Positions 34,045 through 46,217 of a stretch of 64,000 nucleotides of DNA are shown here, in pieces. The position numbers and the translations under genes are program-made. A model generated the notes under the pieces. It saw nothing but the letters and a program-made list of their open reading frames with translations, ran no database searches and was not told where the DNA came from. The DNA is from Magnolia sinica (taxonomy: Eukaryota > Streptophyta > Magnoliopsida > Magnoliales > Magnoliaceae), in the NCBI RefSeq assembly GCF_029962835.1, contig NC_080582.1, forward strand, positions 73,776,177 through 73,840,176. The letters are read 5' to 3'. Each line of letters opens with the position of its first letter. The stretch's first letter is position 1.

Positions 34045-34939
34045 TTAACCTTGGAGCCCTCTCCTTCGCTTCTTCCCACTCTTCGACTCGCTTTCTTGTG
34101 CTTTTGCCGACGAACCAGATTTCCCTTTGGTGGTGTCCTCACTTTCCTTTGCCTTTGACTGAACCGATTTCCCCTTTGTAGATGCACCATTTGCATTAGA
34201 TTTGCTGCTTGTTTTAGTAGTAGAAACTTTTGGTTTCCCACCAGCTTTAGGAGTGTCGTCATTCGATTTAGGGCCTGCTTTAGGAGTTTCGTCCTTGGAT
34301 TTAGGGCCTGCTTTAGGAGTTTCGTCCTTGGATTTAGGGCCTGCTTTAGGAGTTTCGTCCTTGGATTTGCCGCCAGCTTTAGGAGTTTCATCCTTGGATT
34401 TGCTGCCTGATTTAGGAGCTTCGTCCTTGGATTTGCTGCCCCCTTTAGGAGCTTCGTCTTTGGATTTGCTGCCTGCTTTAGGAGCTTCGTCTTTGGATTT
34501 GCTGCCTGCTTTAGGAGCTTCATCCTTGGATTTGCTGCCTGCTTTAGGAGCTTCGTCCTTGGATTTGCTGCCCGCTTTAGGAGCTTCGTCTTTGGATTTG
34601 CTGCCTGCTTTAGGAGCTTCATCCTTGGGCTTGCTCCCCACTTTGGGAGTGTCATCCTTCGATTTGCGGCTAGTCTTGGGCGAATCGTCCTTGGTTTTTC
34701 TGTCTGCTTTAGGCGTGTCATCCTTAGATTTACTGCTAGTTTCGTCCTTGGATCGAACACCAGCTTTAGGAGTGTCGCCCTTGGATTTACTGCCACTTTT
34801 GGGGGCACCGTCTTCAGATTTGCTGGCAAGCTTACCTTCATCACCCTTCTGTTTACCGCCAGATTTAGTAACATCGCCCTTGGATTTATTGCTTGCTTTT
34901 GGACCAACATCCTTCAATTTGCTTGCTGAAGCTCCTCCC
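34045..34939 (-). CDS. PDS5: PDS5-like terminal exon with 11-residue K/TPK repeats
   Basis: The acceptor is GTCTTCCAG. The frame opens [16 protein letters not shown] and runs about 297 codons to a TAA at 34045. The core is about 18 units of an 11-residue repeat with consensus SKSKDE(A/T)PKAG, encoded by a 33-bp minisatellite. Five or six central units are almost identical, while the outer units are diverged. Several units contain T-P-K, the minimal S/T-P-x-K type phosphosite. The tail ends [11 protein letters not shown], a basic nuclear signal. It resembles a histone H1-like lysine-rich disordered tail. The frame is open throughout, so repeat expansion has been selected or tolerated in frame. 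Confidence 0.85.
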
Positions 34940-37900
34940 CTGGAAGACAGTTATGGCCATGGAACCTTCAGCACCAATGAGACACAAACAAGAATACCAG
35001 GTGGGACTACAATACATCTACTCACCTTTTTAATGGTGCATCTGTCTTTCCTAGCTTGGATGAAGAATCTGAACTTGTTTTTGCTTTCTTCTGCCGCCGC
35101 CTGGTAAAATGACAGTCAGAAGAAAATGATATGAAAAAAAGAAAAGAAAAAAAGAATGATTACGCTATGAATAATGACACTCAGGTAGTGATGATTGATT
35201 ATGGATTAATCAACATTCAATTGATTGGTCTCAAGTTATTGGCAAACAAGTTTCTCGAAGTCTTCTTCTTCTTCTTTTTGGTGTTCTGTCCAAGTCATTT
35301 CCTCTATTTTCTTTGTGAATATCCAGATTATCCACATTCATAGGTCTGAGATCCACATTATGAATTAAATGAACCAAATAATCATTCATTTCAATAATTT
35401 GAACCCAATTAGTTGGGAGAAGGCTTAGATGATGATGAATAGTTCATTTGAAAAAATCTGATGAATAGTTCATTTGAAAAAATCAAACCCTTATCAGATA
35501 TAATCACTATTTCTCGAATATTGAAATTGATCGGCGAAGGAACCATATCAGCATGCAAGAAATAATTGCAGAAATTCCTCTGATAACACCTATATCTCAA
35601 TCATATCGAGATTATTGGTTAAAACAGATCAATTAGAAATTACATATGTTATGACGATGGCATATCCAATGTCGAAATCGCCAACGGGATATTAAACAAG
35701 GGAAGCAGTCACATGGTACCGGTCCCACCACAACTAGCGGTGGTGCCTTGATATTGTGGGGCCTATGTAGTGTGTGCATGACATCCAACTGTCCGACATA
35801 TTCAAACATGCATGATGTTCACCCACATAAAAATCAGGTCAATCCACAGATCAGGAGGTCACACCCTGTCAATAGGTATGACCCATCACAATGATGGGAC
35901 ACTCCAAGAATCCCAGGCCAATCCAATCAGTAGGTTGGCCCCAAACACTTTGAATTTATTAGCCTTTTGGGCAATTTTACATTATTTTCTATGGGATGGC
36001 CCACGTAATGGTTGGACCAGCCTGATATTTAGGATATACATCAATAATGATCTACGCGCCTCTTGGACAGAAGGTTTGCCATGCAGACACAACATGGATG
36101 CCACAGTAGCTAGGTGGTTACCCCATTCAATAAATAGAATTTGGATATGGATGGATTATAATGAAATGAGTCGCTAAGGAGTATCCTATGAAATGAAGAA
36201 CAAAACAGCACCAATTCAAGATTTGAACCAATGTTTTAAAAGTCGAATTGGATCGTAAAATAGCAAGAGTGAAATTGTAAAATCGCAACTCACAAAAATC
36301 TTAGGATTGTTATAATCTTCTGTACAAAATATAGGAAAAGAAAATACTGAAAAAGAAAATATTAAGAAAATCTAAAAAAATAGTAAATGGTCAAATAGGC
36401 ATAATCAGGGATAATCATTCCATATTAGAATTTTTAGATAATTGTAGAGTATTACTATCACTCATAGTTTGACATATTTTTAATAAAAATCAAGTTATAT
36501 GTGAACATTTCATTACTTCAATGGTTTTGATAAAGTCATGATCTGAACTTTAAGTTGAAGCAAACTGCAAATTAATGAGTAACATTATCAAGAGAATGAG
36601 ATTATTAGAAATCTGAAATGTTTTTTGAAGTCTCGCTAGGAAGAAAAAAAATTTCTCACATAGATATATTGTATGATTAACATATCAACTTAACACAAGT
36701 ATCACCACCAGCTCCATGGACTTCAAAATAATGTTTCCCTCAAAGCATAAACCACTATGTTGTTTTATAGTTGAAGTCATAAAAGTGCAAGTTTCTCATT
36801 ATGCCTTGTACGAAAAATCTGTTAAAAAGTTTATACTTATCATATAAAAAAAATCAAATATACCTTTTGAGTTTAAAGTCGCATAACAAAACCCAAGAAA
36901 AAGCAACTTGAATTCATGATATCTGACAAGAAAAAATATGGGCCTTTTAAGTTGAATCAAATTCTAACCATCATTATGACAATGCATAAAGGTCAACATT
37001 ATTGCAACCATTCACTACAGCACTCCAGATATAAGGTTGAAGAGAAGATCTGTCTTCTAATCACTTATAAAAAAACAAATCTAAAAGATTCTTAAAGTCC
37101 CCACCCAATTTAAAAGCATAAAAAAGCCATGTAAAATTAAAAACCAAAGATGATATTTGAATCTTGCATTGCATTGAAATCATAGATTTGTAGGACTCGT
37201 TCAAAGTGGTATTTGAATCATTTTGCCGAACATTAGATTTAAATCATAAAATTGTATATCGTCGGATTTTAATAAAAATCAGCTTAAAGTACAACAAATA
37301 GAGCTACATGACAAAAATAAAAACGAGCAACCAACTGCAGCACATATGGCTTCATGATAAAACCTTTGCTATTTGATGAAGGCCAAAATTTGGATTCCAT
37401 TTGTTAAGAAAATAGCTGACCATTGCTTGATGTGGGTTTTAAATAACAGCCTGTTTTAATGTCCAACTTCATTCTAAACCTTTCTCATTGATCTATCCAT
37501 TCCAATCCAGGTTTAAAACATAGGCTATGGGTAAAGGAAACTTAGGAAAACGTTTGTCCCTCAAGTTATGAAGGAAGCTTTGGGCTCATTTTGATCATGG
37601 ATTGAGAATGGGAATTGACCTAATGATGTTTAATCTCCCATCATTCCTCAATAGGTTTATTGGTAAAGCAGACGTATCACCTGCGGAGATGAAACGGAAA
37701 ACTGGATCAATCATTTTGACCACGCAAAATGGAGGGTAGGATAGACCACTCGCAATTAGAGTGGAAACCCATCAGCAAAACATGTCAAGTTTTTCATCTT
37801 ATCTTGAATCAGACACCAACCTATTGCATCATTCATCATCTAAGCCTCACTCCAACTAACTGGGGTCAACTACACGTATCATGTTCCACCATGCCACTTG

Positions 37901-40900
37901 TGTCATGGACCATATGTTCAGTTAAACCATTGGTTCTCAAGTATTTGCTTATTACCTCCACGTCCTTCTAAGCCTTCAAATTGAACCTACTCACTCCTAA
38001 CCGGTACAGTACTTAGTCTCTGTTGAACATGGTCAAATCATTTGTCTACTTTGCCATATCTTATTACCTATTGGTGCTCCTCCTAAGTTCCTTAAATACA
38101 TTCATTGTAATCCTATCCTTCCTCATTTTGCACCCATCCATCTCAACATCCTCATTTCCACTACACTCATCCTATATCATGTTGTTTCATAACGGCCCAA
38201 CATTCTGTTCCATAAAGCATGGCTGGTCTTGTGGCTATCCTACAAAATACACCCTGAAGCTTGATTAATACACGGCGATCACAAAAAACTCCAGAGGTAC
38301 ATCACTACTTCTTCCACCTAGCTTGAATGCTATTAGCAACATCATCCTCAATCTCTCCACTCTGATGAATCATCAACACAAGATAAAAAATAGTTATTTG
38401 GTCTACTTCTGGGTCAGCAATCTTTAACCAAGTCCTCGTCTCCAATCCTATTGTTGCTAAATTGAATTCTATATGCCAATGTAGTCAAAGGCGCTAGGCC
38501 ACCTGCCCCTAGAGTTCCCCAAATGCCTAGGCGCGTGCCTAGAAATTCCAGGTGCAATTATTTTTATTTTTTTAATTTTATAACATAACTATTAATATTT
38601 GATTTTTTTGCAGATTTAAGTTGTGTTTTTAATAATTAAAATCAATAGCATTCAATTCATCTTAGCCCAATGCCACATTTCCCCAATTCTAAACTCGCAA
38701 TTTACCATAAAATAAATCTGAACCCTAAATTTTCCATTTTCCCCAAATCCTCCGAACTCACCAATCCAAGAACAATGTTGTCAAAATCGTTATCACGTTG
38801 CAAATCATAATGGGGATGGGGATTGAATCATATCGTAAATCGCACAATTTTTTCTGATTTTCTTAAAAATAAAAAAATTGATCAATCAGACAAAATTTAA
38901 AACTCAGCAATCATCCTTTTGCCATTAATATGCACCAAGTAATACCATGTCATGATAGTGTAGAAGGATTCTATTCTTGTCTTATCTTTTTCTTTGATGA
39001 AATTTTTCTTAAAAAAGATACAAGGATCCTTAAATAATTTATGTTCTTGTTAACTTTCTTGAATGTAGAAACGTGTTGGAGAAGCAGCATTTGATTTTGT
39101 AGACCGACAGAAAAAACATACTTCATTTCAAACCATCATCCCACAATAGATATAAGTCAACATTATCGTAACCATCCATAAAATCATTCCAAATAAGTTG
39201 TACATCAATTTGGTTTGTCAACCAGTTAAGCAGTAAGAAATCATTTTTAAAAGTTCTCCTATTTAACTTTGAAAAGAATATATATTATTTAATCTCTTAT
39301 AAAGAACAAAATAAAATAATTTACCTTTTCTAGACGATTCTTTTTTTTTCTTTTTCATTTTTGGAATCTTTTTTTTTTTCTAAATGATTCTCAAAGCCCC
39401 CGCCAATTTAAAAAACATAAAATAAAAGCCAAGTGAAGCTTAAAATAGAAGAGAACAAGTATAATTTGAATTGTAAAATCGTAGGATTCATATAAAAAGG
39501 GATCCAAATCGTTTTACTTAAGATTCGACTCAAAATAGTAAATCGTATGATTTTGACAACACTGTCCAAGACCACTTATTTTGCCAAAAGCCCTAAATTT
39601 TCAAAAAACTTGTAATCCAATTTTTTGAAATCCCCTTAACCTAAATTTTCCAATTTCTCATATGTAAAAGCTCAAATTGCTTTCAAGATGTCCAATGTGA
39701 TGACCTTGACACACTATTAGAACAAAGAAATCAAGAAGAAAAAGTAATGAGAAAACTTGTTAAAATGCAGGGGAAGAATATCGCAAGCTTTAATCTCAAA
39801 AGAAAAGAGAAAAGTTATTGAGATTGCGCTTAAAAGCTCTTTCTTGTCTATGTGCACCCTTATTGGTTGGTAAAATACCCCCCAGCCCACACATATGAGG
39901 TACCCATAATGTGACAAGCTGTAGGTGCTTGAGGCGTGCCTAGCCGCACCAGGCACTAGGCACTAGGCACACGCCGAGATAAACACCTCGCCCAGGATCC
40001 AAGCAAGGCACAACAGGGCCAAAACACCTAGGTGTGCACCTAGAACACACTTGACAACACTGCTATATACACGACTTAGTCCATGTCCAACTAATTTTAA
40101 AATCTTTAGATTATAATGCCTCTCCCCATAGTTCTAGCATTATGTTTACCCCTTCCCTCATCTTGTCAATCAAAACTATGTCATCTACAAACAACAAACA
40201 CCATGGAACCCCTTCTTGTACATGCCTCATTGACTTGTTCATAACCATTGCAAAAAGATATGGGCTCAATGCAACACCTACCTATTGCCACTGAACATAA
40301 ATCCCAATTCTACAAAAACGAAAAGCCCGAGCGTCTTGTACAAAAGGGAGAAACACTTATTATAAGGTCAATTGTATCTAAATGACAAATCACCCATCAT
40401 CATCATCATCATCATCATCATCAGAGCCTTATCCCAATATTTGGGGTCAGCCCTCTGAGAACTGTTAGCTGATCACTCCCTACCAAATGCCTCTCCAATG
40501 GTATGTACCATGTGCAATCTATCGTTTGTATTGACCAATTACCAGTCAATACTATTCAGTATCACAGGTGATTGATACAAGGGGTTACCACAAAATTTAT
40601 AATGTACCAGCGATATTATCATCGATACATGCAAAAATATCAAGGTATCAATATTATCATGATATATTGGCAGGAGGTGTTTAATAAATGCATAAAACTG
40701 ACCAATACTAGCAATATTACACAAGTATATATCGATGTAACATCTATATTTCTGATATTCAACAGAAAAAATAAAAAATAAAAAATCCAAAAGATTATAG
40801 AAGGCTTTATGCCTAAAAATTTTTGGATTTGTGTTTCTTAAGAGTGTTTTAACAACTCCGCTGGAGAACATATTTGGGTCGAAATCTTAACAGTCTTTTT

Positions 40901-43900
40901 TATTACACTGGGGAATTCATTCCCTCCTTTTTATGTTTCCGGGGGAATGTCAGAAGAAATGGCCGAGTATTTCTTGAAGATGATTAAATTTGTTTGGTTT
41001 TAACACCAGGTTTCACGGGAAAACCAGGAAAAAGTCTAAAATTGTGTCTTAATTCGACAAGTTCCCCGGTAAGCTAAAAGATGGAACAATTTATTCAAGT
41101 TAAGCTGCGGAATGCAAAAACTAACCATAGAAGTGCAAAACAAACTACAAAAATAAAGAACAAAAACAAAGAATAATGAAGCCAAGAGATTAAAAAACAG
41201 CAACCAAACACCCCCTTAAGGTTAGAAAAGCTTATTCAAATTCTTTTTTTTTTCAACAGTTAGCAAAGAAAATAAGTAGAAATCTGTGCATGAGTTTCAC
41301 ACATTGGCACTGATTTCAGGCAAGAAATTTCAATTTGGAAAACAGAAGAAATTGATGAACTATGAATTTCTTGTCTTTCACAATGTGTGGAAAAAATAAA
41401 TGGGCTGTGCACTATTCTTTATTGGTAATCGGGAAAAAAAATTATGACGCCAGGGTATCCCCACCCCATTTTCAGGAGACTAGCCCCCGCATGCACACAA
41501 ACACCTGCAAACAACGAGCATCGGGTAATCCCAGGGAGGGGAATCAAACCTGTGTCTGTGGGGAGCAAACCCATGATGCTAACCATTCGCCCAAACCCCA
41601 TGCGGGTTTCGTAATTGGAATTTTATTAAGAAGGAAAGAGAACGATACAAATACAACCCAGCTCAACTACAAGAGCCTACACCACACCAAAAAATCACTA
41701 TCCCAAGACAGAAACAATGATAACCAAAAAGAGAGAAGAAAAGGGAACTTGAGATGTATATTCTTACGAGGTATAGTATTTTGAACCCCAGACCAATAAC
41801 CAAGGAACTTATTCCAATGGACCCTAGTATTGTATCCTCTTATGTTTGACCATTGCCTATTCCTTGCGTTGAGTCCACTCTTCCTATGGCTCTTAGGAAA
41901 CAAAGGAGCATTTGTACTTCTCATTGTACCAATTGTCTTGTTCCCTTTTATCGCTAGTTAGGATTGGTGGAAACAAAAAAAAAAAAAAAAAGGGTGAGGA
42001 AAGTAAAACATTGCATCTCAGAAAAACAATGGAAAAAAGGAAATCGGTGGTAAAGAATCTGGAAATAACCTATTTGTTTTGGCATATATGATTTCAATGG
42101 AATTGTTCTAATGGTCAATGGTCAAAAAGCAAGAATAGTCTCTCAAAAAGGGTGGAAATCTCCATTTCTTAGGTTTTAAAGAGGAAAAGGAAATGGCCCC
42201 TCTGAGGAAATTTGAGGAAAAGGAAATCAATTTCCACAGTCATCTTTCTCAAACAATAGAAACCATCACATCTGAGGAAATCAAGTTCCTTTCCTTAGTT
42301 ACTTTTTTAATCAACAATCCAAACAGCACCTTGAGGCATTTCTACTTGTTGGTATTTTATACTTGTAATTTCTATTGTCTGTGCCTTGCAGCAGAAAAAA
42401 GGTTCTTTCCAATCCTGACAGGAAAAGGGCGATGGTAAAGTAAATGGAGGCTCTCGAAAAAAGAAACATGAAAGATGGTGCAGCAGAGGGAAAGTGTACA
42501 GTTGGTGTTGCTAGGATATACCATTAAGTTGAAATGTCCAAGTTCAATCAAATGATATCAAGCATGCTGAGTTGCAAAGGTTTACTCAAACACAAGGTGT
42601 TGACCACTTCGAAGCTCTATCTAATTGTCAACTCAATACAAGTAATCTCCTTTTTTATGTAAACTATGTCCATAGGTGATGAAATCCCACTACGGCGTGT
42701 GTGGGGTGTGTGTGCGCGTGTGAAAGAAAAAAAAAAAACTATCTCTATTATTGATAACATGAAATGGCACCATTCAAATTACATGTGAAGAATGACTTCT
42801 TAATGGAGATCTCATCAAGGTTTACTCAAACACAGGGTGTTGACCCCTTCAAACCTCTATCTAATTGTCAACTCAATGCAAGCTATCTCCTTTTTTATAT
42901 GTAAGCTATCTCCATTATTGTCAACTTAAAATGTCACTATTCCGATTACAATTGAAGAATGCCTTCTAAACAGAGAGATCATCAAGGTATTCCATATAGG
43001 TAACAATGGTTGTAACGGTCACCATCATTACCTGATATGGATATCGGCCATAACGATTGGGGGAAAAAATGCCCGAAAAATTCTGAAAAAAAAATATATA
43101 TTTAGAAAAACCAAAATAATGCAAATATTCCAAATATGTATTCATTTTTTGTTTTGAACATGTTTATGGTAGCATAACGGTCCACTCTTTGGTGAGAGTG
43201 TTGTACCTGACATTGTGCATATTTTTTATGGTTGTAACCTATACAGGAACCTTCCTAGCAAGTAATGTAATGAAAAATGACCCTACTTCAATGGGGTTGT
43301 TTGTATGGGTTGAAAACGTGGAAATTTAATCAATTTCCAAAAGAAGTGACTTTTTCCCTATCTAAGAAGACACGACAATGTCATTTCTCACAATTTTCCA
43401 CAGAAAACAAGTAAAACTTCCCCACTCTGTTAAATCTAGATTCCAAAAGCTACAAGAGACGGCTCCCACGTTTTTACCATTGACCTTTTAATATGGCCAT
43501 GGAAATCACAAGTGATAAAAGGAACAGGTTAATGTGGATTCATTTCCACACATTTTCCTTCCCTCAGATGTGAGGTTTTGGTTTTCCATATCCCTCTTTC
43601 AGTTTCCACCAATCAAACAGGAATCTAGTTTGCTGCATTACATAAGCTTCTAAAAAAATTACTTCTGAGCATTCATGTCATCAAGGAGCAGCAGCATTAC
43701 AGAACAATGATTGTCAACTTAGTAATATTTTAGAAATAATCATTTCCAGGACGCGAGATGCAGAACTAAATATTTTTCCCCACTTTTCTCCTATAAGTAA
43801 AACTAAAATTACGAAGGGCTAAAAAATATGAAACATTATAGGAACACTCTTCCAAACAGAAATTCAATAAAAGAAAGCATCACTTACATTTCAGAAGCAT

Positions 43901-46174
43901 CAGGACTTTGAACATCAGTTGCTTGTTCCTGATAGAAAATATGTATTAGTACTGAGTATACAGACATCCCATAACCATGTAGAACGGGATCAAGTATTGG
44001 TAACCCACCTCATCCAGTGCACTGTCACCTTCAATTAACTCCCATTTCTCTTTTGTGAGCAGCAAGTTCTCCTTATCACCATCATCATATAAAACCTATA
44101 CAACACCAACAGCTATCATCAGGGACCAGCATGAATTTTAATAAACATTAGAGGTCCATGTGACCGAATTCACCTCATGCTTATGGTCAACTGGGTTAAA
44201 TGAAGCAACAACACCTTGATAATACCTGCATCAAAACAATTTAAATATAAGGGAACACATAGCAATCATTAATACCTTTCAGATATATATATATATATAT
44301 AGCAATCATTAACTCGGCATCTAAGATTTTTGCATGGAGGTATTATACAATGCACAGCCAAGAATATACATAGCACGTTAGGGTTTCAATTTGTACAAGA
44401 GGGGCCCATGGTTCAATGATGCCAACTATGATGAGTATAGACATGGATAGCACATGCACCCAACATCCCTCCAATTATGTACAAGATTCAACCTCTTTTG
44501 GTTGAATATAAACCGTTTCTTTAATTTCTTTCCCAACCATTTATTGATTGGACCACACATCTAGGAGATTTATGGAGCATGGACCATTGTGGGACCCATC
44601 ATATCAGCAGTTACAATTGCTGAACTGTGGACCCCATCTATGCAAATTGAAAGCCCCAATGATGTGTCCAAACATTCAGCCCAAGCATAGTATAACCTCA
44701 TTTCTTTAAACTGCCTAGTTAGTATAAATGATATAGAAAGCAATCATGCATGCAAACCAAATGCCCAAAAAAAAAAAAAAAAATTTTAATAAAATCAGGG
44801 CAATCCCCCACGTAAACAAGCTCCTTTCAAGCACAGTTTGCTAGTCCTTCCACCATTTAGTTGCGCTACAAGTGCATAAAAGAGACTAAAGTATCGCTAC
44901 CCTCAAGAAGATAAAAATTAGAATTTTTTAAAAAATAAATCTTGTGAAGACATGGTTCAGAAGCCAATAAGAGATTTCAAACCTCGCCCCATCTAATAAT
45001 TATTTGACAATAACCTTACATCTATAGTAGTGGATAGGAAACCAAACAGAAATGTAAGATCCATCCCTTCACATTTAAATTGCCCACAACGGAAGGAAAA
45101 TTAATACATGCTCCACATCCAGTGCCAAAAATTGAAATGTCCATTAGGATCGTTTATGGTACAAATGGCAACAATATCCAAGTGCAACCTAGATATAGTC
45201 AATATTAATCTCAATATTATGTAAATATCTTTTTTTGAAAACAACAGAAAAACATTCTTCACTTCTCCATATAGGCAACGGAATTTTCATGAAGCCATGC
45301 ATCCCATCAGCTCAGAATTGATTGTCCACTAAGAAAAATTGCATTCATCAGACTAGCCAAACCATCTAACCATGCCATTTAAAAAATGGTTATCGCAGTA
45401 CAGACTGACATGTAAAGGAAACAGTCAGCCCCATTACGCATACGGGGTGAGTCCGTCCATAATGAAAAAGGAGAACATGTCAGCCTATATCGGCCAAGAC
45501 ACCCTTGTCGGCAGCACTACAGTCATAAAGGGCCATTTGAAAATTATTATTTATAAAATTTCTCACGTTTTCCTACTTCTTTCTTCATTTCAACCACAAA
45601 GGAAGCTTAGAAACTAATTTTAAACTAGATCCAGGCCAATTTTCAGGATCAGAATAGAAAACGTCAGTAGGATACGAAGTATCAAAGAGGAGTGGATCAT
45701 TTTGGGAAATATTAAAGAAGGGGTAAGCCATTACTTTTTGTGCATCTTCTTTTTGTGTATTCATATGTAACAGGCCCTGACCCACCAAATCATGCTTCAA
45801 TTATGTTCAGTTAGAGTCTATTCACTCAACATTCAGCAGGTCAAGCTGATATTGCATGACAGACAGCATTCTTACCAAAGAATGGCCCATTACCCATCAA
45901 ATACATGACCGAAAACAAAAGTGGCAATCCATTCTATTGTTATTCAAAAATCACAAAAGTCCAAATGGTGAGCCATAATGACCATCATGGGGTAAAGGCC
46001 ACTGCGTAAAGGTAATGGTGGCAACCATTACACATTACGGGGTCATAACGAAACGGAAAAAATGACCAGTAATGGTCATTACAGCCCTCGTAACCCCTCG
46101 TAAAGGCTGTAATGGCCCCGTAACGGTCCATTATGGGGCCGATACAGGTTTTTTAGGATTTTTTTTTCCAATTT

Positions 46175-46217
<43 letters not shown>

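Larger units (their letters stand above)
35101..43887 (-). other. PDS5: 8.8-kb transposon-filled intron of the PDS5-like gene
   Basis: The intron runs from donor GTAAGT at 43887 to acceptor TTTACCAG at 35101. It contains a weak fold-back relative, three related hAT-like elements, two RTE LINE tails, a SINE, a tandem duplication and a fragment of the CGTTACGG-rich family. Stretches 40.54-41.43, 41.62-42.57 and 43.22-43.88 kb are AT-rich with no recognisable feature. Confidence 0.75.

Noticed and set aside
34202..35107. 301-codon open frame on the plus strand with repeated [11 protein letters not shown]
   Set aside because: It is the antisense shadow of the 33-bp repeats in the PDS5-like terminal exon; the minus strand has splice sites in phase and a recognised upstream domain.
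41540..41593. Possible functional tRNA gene
   Set aside because: A and B boxes are present but no cloverleaf with anticodon stem could be drawn; the extended body indicates a SINE.
41362..41784. 140-codon frame on the plus strand
   Set aside because: It crosses the SINE and flanking AT-rich DNA; no domain.
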